In this document: one piece after another, positions 25,936-33,428 of the stretch
Layout: the number at the start of each line of letters is the position of its first letter
Numbering within the stretch: position 1 is the first letter of the stretch
Assembly: GCA_035455185.1 (NCBI GenBank)
Contig: DATIFQ010000461.1
Coordinates: forward strand, 1 to 37,625
Length of the DNA stretch: 37,625 bases
Reading direction: 5' to 3'
Source: JAEHDI01 sp035455185
GTDB lineage: Bacteria; Acidobacteriota; Terriglobia; Bryobacterales; Bryobacteraceae
The notes under the pieces: generated by a model
What the model was told of the DNA's origin: nothing
Database searches by the model: none
What the model saw: only the letters and a program-made list of their open reading frames with translations
Made by a program: the position numbers and the translations under genes

Positions 25936-27256
25936 AGTGGTTGTTGATCCGCGTTCCGACTCCAAGATAGTCCGTTCGTACCTGCGATGCCTCCAGGCTC
26001 ACAATCACGTTCGGCGAAAGGCGGTACATGACATTTGCCGCGCCTGCGGTGTTCTTTCCCACCTGCCCCGGAAGCAGGTCCCGGTTCCGGTCGTCATGGC
26101 GTCCGCCCATCAGGTTAAACGAAAGCCGTTGCGTGGCCAACAGCGAGAGCTGGGCCCAGCCGCCGCGGCTGTGTACCGGAATGACCAAGTATTCGCTGAT
26201 GACGGTGAACCCCTGCCGTGGCGAGCCGAAATGGCCCACGTTCTGGCCGCTGAAGAACGCCCCCGTGAACTCCAACTTTCGCCAGGGGTTGGCGAACCAG
26301 TCGAGCGAGAAGAGATTCGACGGGATCGACGTGCCGGCGACGTGCGAGGTGCTCGTGTGAAAACCGGGGGCTATCTCCAGGCGTCTCGTGTGGTCAAGAT
26401 CTTTCGAGAACAGAAATCGGCCCTCGAACCCTGGCCGCCGTCTCGCGACGGTTGGGGCGTAGTCGGATGGCACGGCCGTCGTCTCCTCGCTTGTCTGGAG
26501 CACTCCCAACTGGGCGCTGAATCGGGCGTGCTGGCCCAGCCGGAACCGCTGCTCGACCCGGATCTGCGGTTGCCACCGCCAGAGGTTCCCCGCGCCGGTC
26601 AAGGGCGAGATTCCAACTTGGGCCAGAGAATTCGGCTCGCGCGGCGCGAAGATCGGCTTCTCCTGGCCGGCCAGGATGCTCCGTGACCTCCACTCCAGCT
26701 CGATCGAACCCGTACGGATTCGCGCCTGCTGGTTGAGCGAGTCGCCGGTCCCGCCGAAGAAGTCAGCGTAGAGCGAGCCGCGAACCTTGCCGCCCCAGAC
26801 CGTGGACGTGCCCTCGTACTGCAAACCGACGACAGACTGCCGCAAGCTCGCACCACCCGCCGCGCTGCCGGAAATGCGTGCCGCCAGCGGCGGGTTGTCC
26901 GCGCCGCCGGACGCGCGGCCGTTGAGGAAGGCGTTGAACAGGGCCATGCCGGTGACACGCAGCGGCAGGCGTTGCGACGACTCCACTTTGGTCTGCGCCT
27001 GTTCGCGGATGCGCTCCTCCTGGATGGCCAGCCGCTCTTCGACGCCGGACTGCGGCCCGCCGTCGGAAACCAGCCGCCGCAGCTCGCCGACCTCCTCGCG
27101 GAGCGAGCGGTTTTCGGATTCGAGCCGGTCCAGTCGCTCCAGGACCGTTTTCCACTCGGCCGGTGTCTGCGCCGCTGCAACTCCGGGCAGCAACAGGCAG
27201 ACGGCGAGGAATAGACGCCCTTTTCGCGGGCGAAACGATTTACGGCGCGAAAGCAT
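25907..27256 (-). CDS. Outer-membrane porin-like beta-barrel with N-terminal coiled coil
   Basis: The 449-residue protein has a signal peptide (LFLAVCLLLPGVAAAQ). A short heptad coiled coil follows (LERLDRLESENRSLREE), reminiscent of the S-layer-homology/coiled-coil anchor of some porins. About 350 residues of alternating aromatic strands then run to a terminal Phe (DLALAYLF), the classic outer-membrane barrel signature. No enzyme motif is visible. The start overlaps the end of the receiver gene by 17 bases. Substrate is unknown. Its place between a receiver and a cupredoxin in the same operon suggests uptake or sensing at the surface. Confidence 0.88.
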   Translation of the reverse strand: MLSRRKSFRPRKGRLFLAVCLLLPGVAAAQTPAEWKTVLERLDRLESENRSLREEVGELRRLVSDGGPQSGVEERLAIQEERIREQAQTKVESSQRLPLRVTGMALFNAFLNGRASGGADNPPLAARISGSAAGGASLRQSVVGLQYEGTSTVWGGKVRGSLYADFFGGTGDSLNQQARIRTGSIELEWRSRSILAGQEKPIFAPREPNSLAQVGISPLTGAGNLWRWQPQIRVEQRFRLGQHARFSAQLGVLQTSEETTAVPSDYAPTVARRRPGFEGRFLFSKDLDHTRRLEIAPGFHTSTSHVAGTSIPSNLFSLDWFANPWRKLEFTGAFFSGQNVGHFGSPRQGFTVISEYLVIPVHSRGGWAQLSLLATQRLSFNLMGGRHDDRNRDLLPGQVGKNTAGAANVMYRLSPNVIVSLEASQVRTDYLGVGTRINNHYDLALAYLF

Positions 27257-27629
27257 TCAGTAACTCCTCGACTTTGTTCCGCACCTCGGTGGGAGAGTAA
27301 GGTTTCGCGAAGAACGCATCGGCGCCAAGCCTCCGGATTCGACCCGGGGTCTCCGGATCGGTGTCGCCGCTCAGCACGATGACCGGCAGACGCTCGTGCC
27401 GGTCGCCGGAGCGCAAACGCTCAATGAGCTCGAAGCCGTCCATCAGCGGCATGTGGAGATCGGTCAGGATGACGCAGGCTGTCCCCGGCTCTAGAGCTTC
27501 CAGTTGCTCCAGCGCCGCGCCTCCCGTGGGGGCGTGCGAAACCACCACGTCGGGCAGGCTCGATAACGCGATCTCCAGCGCCGAGGCGTAGTATGGCGTG
27601 TCCTCGACGATCAGTACCTTTCTTGGCAT
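27240..27629 (-). CDS. Stand-alone response-regulator receiver (CheY-like)
   Basis: The 129-residue protein is only a receiver domain. It has acidic pocket VEDT (Glu9/Asp10), phospho-acceptor Asp of TDLHMPLMDG near residue 57, switch Ser in VLSGD and Lys in FAKPYSP. With no output domain, it would act by phosphorelay or by binding a partner. It is first in a coupled run with the barrel, cupredoxin and kinase genes. GAGGGG directly precedes the ATG and AAGGCGAG extends upstream. The OmpR-type regulator gene lies 69 bases upstream on the same strand. Confidence 0.93.
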   Translation of the reverse strand: MPRKVLIVEDTPYYASALEIALSSLPDVVVSHAPTGGAALEQLEALEPGTACVILTDLHMPLMDGFELIERLRSGDRHERLPVIVLSGDTDPETPGRIRRLGADAFFAKPYSPTEVRNKVEELLNAFAP

Positions 27630-27698
27630 CCCCTCGCCTTTTCCGAGTATTACTTAGGTAACTGCGGAACGGATGTTAAATTTATCGTAGCAGTGCGG

Positions 27699-28373
27699 TC
27701 AGGGAATGAATCGGTAGCCGACGCCGTGGACAGTTAGGAAGTGTTTCGGCACGCTCGCATCGGGCTCGAGTTTCTGCCGGAGCTTGACGACGTGGACGTC
27801 CACGGTGCGCGTGTTCGGGAACGATTCGTAGCCCCAGACGGAGTTGAGAATCATGTCCCGCGTCAGGGCTCGATCCGGATTATGAAGGAAATACGCCAGC
27901 AGGTTGTATTCGGCCGGAGTCATCTTGACCTCCTCGCCTTTACGGGTCACGATCCGCCGCTCGACGTCCACCTCAACGTCGCTGAAGTGGAGCACCTTGC
28001 GGGCGTCGGCGACAGTTCGCCGGAGCACGGCGCGAATTCTTGCCAGCAGTTCCCGGGTTCCAAACGGCTTGACCACGTAGTCGTCGGCGCCGATCTCGAG
28101 GAGAAGTACCTTGTCGATCTCGTCGCCGACAGCGCTCATCACGATGATCGGGGTCTGGATCTTGGCTGCCCGCAATTGCTTGCAGATCTCCGTGCCTGTC
28201 ATTAGGGGCAGGCGCAGGTCTACGAGGATCATGTCGGGCTTAAGCGTCAGAGCCTTCTCGAAGCCGTCCTTCCCGTCGGCCGCGGGTACGGGACGGAATC
28301 CTTCCTGCTCGAGCATCACCGCAATTGTTTCGCGGAGATTTTCGTCGTCGTCGATGACGAGGACAGTCTGCAT
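27699..28373 (-). CDS. OmpR/PhoB-family response regulator
   Basis: The 224-residue protein has a receiver with DDDE acidic pocket, phospho-Asp in VDLRLPLMTG, switch Ser in VMSAVGD and Lys in VVKPFGT. A C-terminal winged helix follows, with VDVERRIVTRKGEEV, MTPAEYNLLAYFLHNP and TVDVHVVKLRQKLE ending in VHGVGYRFIP. It binds DNA as a phosphorylation-controlled dimer. The likely cognate kinase is the one at 23432-25225, in the same direction. The gap to acr3 upstream is only about 50 bases with no visible terminator, so the arsenic operon could read through into this regulator. Confidence 0.94.
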   Translation of the reverse strand: MQTVLVIDDDENLRETIAVMLEQEGFRPVPAADGKDGFEKALTLKPDMILVDLRLPLMTGTEICKQLRAAKIQTPIIVMSAVGDEIDKVLLLEIGADDYVVKPFGTRELLARIRAVLRRTVADARKVLHFSDVEVDVERRIVTRKGEEVKMTPAEYNLLAYFLHNPDRALTRDMILNSVWGYESFPNTRTVDVHVVKLRQKLEPDASVPKHFLTVHGVGYRFIP

Positions 28374-28424
28374 GAACCCGTTTCGATTGTAGCTGATCCT
28401 TTCCCGCCACTCAGAACCCGCGCG

Positions 28425-29522
28425 CTACCCATCGGCCGGCCTCGATCTGAAATCGAACCAGTGTTGTGTCCGATTGCAGGCGGCGCACACGGAGAGCATA
28501 ACGGGAACTTCGACAAGCACCCCCACCACCGTTGCCAGCGCGGCGCCCGACCCCGGCCCGAACAGCGCGATCGCCGTAGCCACGGCGAGTTCAAAGAAGT
28601 TGCTGGCCCCGATCAGCGCTCCGGGCGCGGCTACGGAATATTCCACCCGGAACAGCCGCATGAGACCGTAGGTTAGCGATGAGTTGAAGTAGACCTGAAT
28701 AAGGATCGGGATGGCGATCAGCACAACGTGAAAGGATTTCCCGGTGATGTTGTCGGCCTGGAAGGCGAAGATGAAGACCAGGGTGGCGAGCAGGGCGGCG
28801 ATGGTCACCGGTGCGAATCGCGGCAGCAGACTCGTCTCAAACCATTCTTTGCCGTGCCTGCGGATCAGCCACGCCCGCAGCAGGGTGCCCACGGTGAGCG
28901 GGATGACGATGAAGGCGATGACCGAGTACAGCAACACCAGGAAGGGTACCGACAGCGACGACGCGCCGGCGACAAGAAACCGCACGATCGGCGCGAACAG
29001 CACCAGCATGATCAGGTCATTCACCGATACCTGCACCAGTGTGTAGGCCGGATCGCCGTCTGTCAGGTAGCTCCAAACGAAGACCATGGCGGTGCACGGC
29101 GCGGCGGCCAGGATGATCACACCCGCGATGTACTGGTCCGCTTCTGCCGGGCTGATCCAGCCCGAAAACACGACACGAAAGAAAATCCAGCCGATCAGCG
29201 CCATGGAGAAAGGCTTAACCAGCCAGTTGACAAAGAGCGTCACCAGCAGCCCCCGAGGGCGCCGGCCCACGTTCCGGATGGAAGTGAAGTCGACTTTCAT
29301 CATCATCGGGATGATCATCAGCCAGATCAGGACCGCGATCGGAACATTGATCTGGCTTCCCGACCCGAATTCCATCCGCCGCAACGTGTCCACGAGCCCC
29401 GGTGTCAGCTTGCCGAGGAGCACGCCAGCCAGCATGCAGACTCCCACCCACAACGTGAGATACCGCTCGAAAAGGCTCAGTCTCTTCTCGACAGCCTGAG
29501 GTTGGGCTATTGTCTGTTCCAT
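28425..29522 (-). CDS. acr3: Acr3-family arsenite efflux permease
   Basis: The 365-residue inner-membrane protein has about ten hydrophobic helices and the Acr3 landmarks: LTLWVGVCMLAGVLLG, INVPIAVLIWLMIIPMMMKVDF, and AAPCTAMVFVWSYL with the catalytic Cys in helix 4. SNFFELAVATAIALFG with its conserved Glu follows. It exports As(III) using the proton-motive force. It is not ArsB-type. It follows arsA after 25 bases in the arsR1-arsD-arsA-acr3 operon, and ArsA may energise it. The ATG at 29522 begins a normal Acr3 N-terminus. Confidence 0.97.
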   Translation of the reverse strand: MEQTIAQPQAVEKRLSLFERYLTLWVGVCMLAGVLLGKLTPGLVDTLRRMEFGSGSQINVPIAVLIWLMIIPMMMKVDFTSIRNVGRRPRGLLVTLFVNWLVKPFSMALIGWIFFRVVFSGWISPAEADQYIAGVIILAAAPCTAMVFVWSYLTDGDPAYTLVQVSVNDLIMLVLFAPIVRFLVAGASSLSVPFLVLLYSVIAFIVIPLTVGTLLRAWLIRRHGKEWFETSLLPRFAPVTIAALLATLVFIFAFQADNITGKSFHVVLIAIPILIQVYFNSSLTYGLMRLFRVEYSVAAPGALIGASNFFELAVATAIALFGPGSGAALATVVGVLVEVPVMLSVCAACNRTQHWFDFRSRPADG

Positions 29523-29547
29523 ACAGGCGCCTCCAACACGAACTTCT

Positions 29548-31335
29548 TCACTGGGCCGCGCACACCGGCCGCTCGCTCGCCAGTTCCCTCAGCCGTTCTG
29601 GACCCAAGGGTGCTTCAGGCTTCCATGACACCAACGCAAATCGGCCAGCCAAGTGATCCCTGACCTCCGCGATAAACGGCAACTCGCGCGTACCTCGATC
29701 CACCAGCACGGGATCGCGGAATCCGTCCTGGAAGAAGCTCTGGTTGATCACCCATGCAAACGGCGTGATGCCGGCCCGGAGGAGGTCATCCTGGAGCCGC
29801 GCGGCTTCATGAACCGGTGTCGCCTCGGGGAGCGTGACGAGCAGAACGCGAGTGAACGAATCATCCCGGAGCCGCGGCAACAAGCGGCGGACGGTGTCAG
29901 GCGTGTCACTCATGGTCCGGGACACCTCGCGGTGATACGACTCCGCGGCATCCAACAGCAATAGAGTGTGGCCGGTCGGCGCCGTGTCGAGAACGACAAA
30001 CTCATCCTCTCCGCGGGCCACGGTTTGTGCGAACGCGCTGAAAACGGCAATTTCCTCTGTGCAAGGCGACCGGAGGTCCTCTTCGAGGAGTGCGATTCCC
30101 TGCTCGTCAAGATTCGGTGCCGACTTCGCCATCACCTGCTCCGAGTACATGCGCGTCTCCACAGCCGGATCGATCCGGCTGACGGAAAGACCTCGGACTG
30201 CTGTGCCGATGGTGTACATAAGGTGGGCCGCGGGATCGGTGGTGCTCAGGTGGACCCGATGTCCACGGTGCGCCAACTCAACGGCGATCGCGGACGCCAC
30301 CGTGGTCTTGCCCACCCCGCCCTTTCCCATGGTCATCACGACGCCGTGACCGGCCTTTTCGATCTGGTCCACGAGATCAGCGAGCGGAGGAGACGGCGAC
30401 GCCGTGAGCCCGCTACTGTGTTCCACAGGAGCGTATCCTGCTCCACCCACAGTGAAGACCGCGCGTAGGTTCTGAATCCCCATGGGGGCATAGGGCAGCA
30501 GGGGAACCTCAAAGGTCGGCAGAAGGCGAAGTCCATCGGGGGTTTTTGCCAGCGCCTCGCGACCCCTCTGCTCAAGCGCTCGGGCCGCAGGATCAGATTG
30601 GTCGCGCGCAATGAAGACTCCATTGAGAAACAAGTATTGGTTGCTGACGCCGATGTCGGCTAATTCCGTCCGTGTCCGTTCCGCCTCGGCCAGCGCCGAG
30701 GTCTCCGGACGGCTGATAAGCACAAACGTCGTGGAAGTAGCGTCGCTGAGTGTCTTCAGGCTTGCGTCGTATAGCGCCTTCTGCGCCTGAAGGCCGGCCA
30801 GCGGACCCAGGCACGATGTCCCCGTCGTGTTCGTAGCGATGAAACCGGTCCACGCTGCCGGGAGTTTCAAGAGCCGCAGCGTATGCCCGGTGGGGGCCGT
30901 GTCGAAGATGATGTGGTCGAAGCCTTGGGTCGCGTCAGGATCTCCTAGCAGCTTGGTGAATTCGTCGAAAGCTGCGATTTCAACAGTGCATGCTCCCGAG
31001 AGCTGCTCTTCCATGCTGTTGATCGCAGCTTCGGGCAAGATGTCGCGATATGGACCCACGACGCGGTCGCGATACGCAGCCGCTGCCGCTTCCGGGTCGA
31101 TGTTGAGCGCGAACAGGCCATCGGCTCCAGGCACGGCCACAGGTGCTCCCGATAGTGTGACTCCCAGAACCTCATCCAGGTTCGAGGCCGGGTCCGTGCT
31201 GACGAGCAACACTCGCCTTTCGCACCCTGCCAGCGCGACCGCCGTGGCACAGGCAAGTGACGTCTTACCTACGCCACCCTTGCCGGTGAAGAACAGGATT
31301 CGTGTGGCAGTTTGAAGGAACTCCGCGGTACGCAC
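29548..31335 (-). CDS. arsA: Arsenite-stimulated ATPase
   Basis: The 595-residue product has two homologous ATPase halves, with P-loops FTGKGGVGKTS (residues 17-26) and MGKGGVGKTTVA in the second half. It has DTAPTGHTLRLL in each. The three arsenite-binding Cys of ArsA are present in LSGACTVE, TGTSCLGP and RSPCTEE. The enzyme receives As(III) from ArsD and drives the efflux pump. The start is the GTG at 31335, with GAGGGG seven bases upstream overlapping the arsD stop. The frame is open to 31680 only because it shadows arsD. Order arsD-arsA-acr3 is standard, although ArsA with Acr3 rather than ArsB is less common. Confidence 0.96.
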   Translation of the reverse strand: MRTAEFLQTATRILFFTGKGGVGKTSLACATAVALAGCERRVLLVSTDPASNLDEVLGVTLSGAPVAVPGADGLFALNIDPEAAAAAYRDRVVGPYRDILPEAAINSMEEQLSGACTVEIAAFDEFTKLLGDPDATQGFDHIIFDTAPTGHTLRLLKLPAAWTGFIATNTTGTSCLGPLAGLQAQKALYDASLKTLSDATSTTFVLISRPETSALAEAERTRTELADIGVSNQYLFLNGVFIARDQSDPAARALEQRGREALAKTPDGLRLLPTFEVPLLPYAPMGIQNLRAVFTVGGAGYAPVEHSSGLTASPSPPLADLVDQIEKAGHGVVMTMGKGGVGKTTVASAIAVELAHRGHRVHLSTTDPAAHLMYTIGTAVRGLSVSRIDPAVETRMYSEQVMAKSAPNLDEQGIALLEEDLRSPCTEEIAVFSAFAQTVARGEDEFVVLDTAPTGHTLLLLDAAESYHREVSRTMSDTPDTVRRLLPRLRDDSFTRVLLVTLPEATPVHEAARLQDDLLRAGITPFAWVINQSFFQDGFRDPVLVDRGTRELPFIAEVRDHLAGRFALVSWKPEAPLGPERLRELASERPVCAAQ

Positions 31336-31346
31336 GCCGAATCCCC

Positions 31347-31712
31347 TCAACCGCAGCAGCGTCGCTGGACGATCCGCAGGCCGGCGGCGTCCGGCTTCCG
31401 GATACCCAGGTCGAGGCCGGCAGCGTTGGCGAGTTCCTCGCGACTGGGGTAGCGGCCAATGCTGATCACTTCGCCGTCGAGCAGTACGAGCGGGAGGCAG
31501 GTATTTCCATGCTCGTGCAGAAGGGCTTTCACCACTTCGTTGAAGGCAAAGGCTTGGGGTTGCTGCGCCAGGTTGTATCGCTCCACGTGAACGCCCTGGC
31601 CGGCTATCCATAGGAAGTCCGAGCCAAACTGTACCAGCGCGGGGTCGACATTCGGCCCGCAGACACCGGTCGAACAGCACATCGGGGGATCGAAGACCTC
31701 CAGCTTTTTCAT
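31347..31712 (-). CDS. arsD: ArsD arsenic metallochaperone
   Basis: The 121-residue protein carries the As(III)-binding CCxxxxC motif (Cys12, Cys13, Cys18 in MCCSTGVCGP) and a C-terminal vicinal pair at 119-120 (RRCCG), as in ArsD of plasmid R773. It hands As(III) to ArsA and also has weak repressor activity in some relatives. The ATG at 31712 begins the conserved MKKLEVFDPPMCC. A GAGGA lies about 13 bases upstream. The stop is 11 bases before the arsA GTG, and the arsR1 stop is 40 bases upstream, so it is within the ars operon. Confidence 0.96.
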   Translation of the reverse strand: MKKLEVFDPPMCCSTGVCGPNVDPALVQFGSDFLWIAGQGVHVERYNLAQQPQAFAFNEVVKALLHEHGNTCLPLVLLDGEVISIGRYPSREELANAAGLDLGIRKPDAAGLRIVQRRCCG

Positions 31713-31752
31713 CGTGGGTATGAGTTCCTCTCTTATCGTCGTTCGGCGATAG

Positions 31753-32106
31753 TTATAGGATTGCGACCAGCGCCTTAAGACGCCGGAGCGCCGGGAAATT
31801 GATGCAGTACCCGACACGCGAGCCCTCCTCCCGGCTGCGTATCAAGCCGGCTTCCTTCAGAATTCGCAGGTGTTCTGAGACTGTGGATTGGGCCAGTGGC
31901 AGCTCGCCGACAATTTGACTGCACACGCGGGCCTCCTTGTGAGACAGAAGGCGGAGAATTCGTACACGGGCCGGATGCGCAACCGCCTTGGCGAGCGTCG
32001 CGAGTTCCTCGTCCGCCGCGGCGCCTTCCACCGGCCGCAGGTCGGCTTCCAGTTCGAGTTCCGGTGTGTCGCAGCAGGCGATGGGGTCTTTTCTCGGAGC
32101 TTTCAT
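31753..32106 (-). CDS. arsR: ArsR-family repressor, N-terminal Cys-pair type
   Basis: The 117-residue winged-helix protein has the ArsR/SmtB core (LATLAKAVAHPARVRILRLL, the recognition helix region QSTVSEHLRILKEAGLI, and a wing REEGSRVGY). Cysteines are at 11-12 (IACCDTP) and 62 (ARVCSQI), an arrangement like the C. glutamicum ArsR1 site (Cys15, 16 and 55) rather than E. coli's CxCxxC. Binding of As(III) should release the operator. The ATG at 32106 is supported by the promoter, because the transcript would start near 32124. The longer frame to 32160 would begin at the -35 box. It is first in the arsR1-arsD-arsA-acr3 operon and represses itself. Confidence 0.95.
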   Translation of the reverse strand: MKAPRKDPIACCDTPELELEADLRPVEGAAADEELATLAKAVAHPARVRILRLLSHKEARVCSQIVGELPLAQSTVSEHLRILKEAGLIRSREEGSRVGYCINFPALRRLKALVAIL

Positions 32107-32110
32107 CGTT

Positions 32111-32128
32111 AATCGTCGATTGACGATT
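32111..32128. promoter_or_regulatory. Probable ArsR1 operator
   Basis: AATCGTC (32111-32117), GATT, and GACGATT (32122-32128) form a perfect 7-bp dyad. It covers the predicted transcription start of arsR1 and lies between its -10 box and ATG, where a bound dimer would block initiation. Confidence 0.65.
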
Positions 32129-32130
32129 CC

Positions 32131-32160
32131 AATATAGCGCATCAGCCGTGTCCGGTTCAA
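32131..32160 (-). promoter_or_regulatory. Promoter of the arsR1-arsD-arsA-acr3 operon
   Basis: On the minus strand TTGAAC (32160-32155), 18 bases, then TATATT (32136-32131), 4/6 and 5/6 to consensus. The predicted start near 32124 leaves a leader of about 18 bases before the arsR1 ATG. Confidence 0.7.
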
Positions 32161-32233
32161 GCGATATCAGGAGGTGGTTATCCTTGTATTCCGGTCCGGC
32201 CGGCAGTATCCTGCACATGGGGAAGTTTGGGTC

Positions 32234-32950
32234 ATGAAGGCTCGGCGCTCCATCGTTGTTCTGGTGGCCCTGCTGGGAGCCAGGCTCTTCGCAGCGGACT
32301 TCTGGGAGAAGAAGAGGTTTCCTGACTGGAGTGCGAAGGAAATCCGGAAGCTCCTCACCGATTCTCCTTGGGCGCGGCCCGTTCTTGTTCCGTTGGAGAC
32401 GCTGCGCGGACAGCAAGCCACCTCTATGCCCCACACGCAGGCAAAGGGTGCCTGCCACCAATGCTCGGTCGGGGGCACTCCGGTGCAGCTCCAATCCAGC
32501 GACATTCCGGAGTTGGCCCACCCGCTCACCGTGACGGTCCGATGGCACAGTGCCTTACCCCTGAAGCAGGCCTTGGCTAAGTTGCTCTTCGGTGACGAGG
32601 TGAGCACGTCTGCGGCTGCCGCCGAGTTGCTCTCCCGGGAGGACGACTCCTATGTCCTCGGGCTTTCGTCGCTGCCGCGCCAGGTGCTGCCCGAGGATCT
32701 TGAGAGCATCAAGTCCGGCGCCGTACTCAGAGTGCGAAACGGTCCCTCAATTCCGGCGCGGGAAGCACGTGTAAGAGCGGAAGGCGACATGGTCAACCTG
32801 CTTCTGTACTTTCCGAAACCGCAGAGAGACGCCGCCGGCATTACTCTTGAGCATCGCGAGGTCGAGTTGGGAGTCAAATTGTTCGCCATCGAGATCAAGC
32901 GCAAATTCAAGCTGTCGGAGATGGTTTACCAGGGCAAGCTCGAACTCTAG
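32234..32950 (+). CDS. Exported protein of unknown function in the arsenic cluster
   Basis: The 238-residue product has a signal peptide (SIVVLVALLGARLFAADF). It then has KRFPDWSAKEIRKLLTDSPWA, a segment I associate from memory with exported acidobacterial proteins that lack a named family. CHQC near residue 74 could bind a metal or heme-like ligand but is only one motif. The rest is soluble, with VLRVRNGPSIPAREA and many Leu/Lys. I do not recognise a function. It diverges from arsR1 and is followed after 80 bases by arsR2. A weak promoter candidate (TTGTAT/TATCCT at 32184-32212) precedes it. GGGGAAG stands about 9 bases before the ATG. Position suggests an envelope part of the arsenic response, but this is inference. 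Confidence 0.8.
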   Translation: MKARRSIVVLVALLGARLFAADFWEKKRFPDWSAKEIRKLLTDSPWARPVLVPLETLRGQQATSMPHTQAKGACHQCSVGGTPVQLQSSDIPELAHPLTVTVRWHSALPLKQALAKLLFGDEVSTSAAAAELLSREDDSYVLGLSSLPRQVLPEDLESIKSGAVLRVRNGPSIPAREARVRAEGDMVNLLLYFPKPQRDAAGITLEHREVELGVKLFAIEIKRKFKLSEMVYQGKLEL

Positions 32951-32995
32951 TGTTTTCTGCAATCTAGGAAAGCGATGCTTCCGTGATTTTTTCTC

Positions 32996-33024
32996 TTGAC
33001 ATCCTTCGATAATTCCATTATTTT
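32996..33024 (+). promoter_or_regulatory. Promoter of the arsR2-arsM-arsC operon
   Basis: Perfect TTGACA (32996-33001), 17-base spacer and TATTTT (33019-33024, 4/6). The predicted start falls at or next to the A of the arsR2 ATG at 33031, with no room for a Shine-Dalgarno, so the mRNA is probably leaderless. Confidence 0.72.
33009..33021. promoter_or_regulatory. Probable ArsR2 operator
   Basis: ATAAT, TCC, ATTAT is a perfect 5-bp dyad lying between the -35 and -10 boxes and touching the -10 of the arsR2 promoter. A bound repressor would exclude RNA polymerase. Short A/T dyads can arise by chance, so it is less secure than the arsR1 site. Confidence 0.5.
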
Positions 33025-33030
33025 AGAAAT

Positions 33031-33414
33031 ATGAAAAAGGTCTCCGGGAACGACGTGAGCCGTTACGCCGCCATGCTGGCGGCCATGGGGACGGAACCCC
33101 GCCTTCGAATCATGCGCCTGCTGCTGTCCGCTCACCCGGGCGGCATGGTTGTAGGGGACATTCAGACGGAGTTGGGCACTTCCGCATCCACCTTGTCGTA
33201 CCACCTCGAGAAACTGAAGAACGAGGGACTGATTCGTGTGCGCCGCCAGGGCACGTTCCTTTGGCACACGGCCAACACCGATGCGCTCCAGGAATTGCTC
33301 AACTTCCTGTACGCCGAATGCTGTGGCCGGACACAGACAGTGAACATCGAGGACCTCGTTTCGACGAAACCCCTAAAACAAGCGGCTCTTGCGCCGCGAG
33401 AACCCGAAAACTGA
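33031..33414 (+). CDS. arsR: Second ArsR-family repressor, C-terminal Cys-pair type
   Basis: The 127-residue winged-helix protein (LAAMGTEPRLRIMRLLL, then SASTLSYHLEKLKNEGLI and RRQGTFLWH) has no Cys in the DNA-binding part. It has Cys97-Cys98 in YAECCGR near the C-terminus, like the As(III) site of Acidithiobacillus ferrooxidans ArsR (Cys95, 96 and 102). The third Cys is not visible nearby. It is thus a different class from the arsR1 product 900 bases away. It is first in a tight operon with arsM (14 bases) and arsC. The ATG at 33031 has no ribosome-binding site, consistent with leaderless translation. Expected to repress its own operon until As(III) appears. Confidence 0.94.
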   Translation: MKKVSGNDVSRYAAMLAAMGTEPRLRIMRLLLSAHPGGMVVGDIQTELGTSASTLSYHLEKLKNEGLIRVRRQGTFLWHTANTDALQELLNFLYAECCGRTQTVNIEDLVSTKPLKQAALAPREPEN

Positions 33415-33428
33415 GCGAGAAAAACATC

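Noticed and set aside
31336..31680. N-terminal extension of ArsA
   Set aside because: The extra 115 codons only shadow arsD. The GTG at 31335 has a good ribosome-binding site and ArsA homology begins there.
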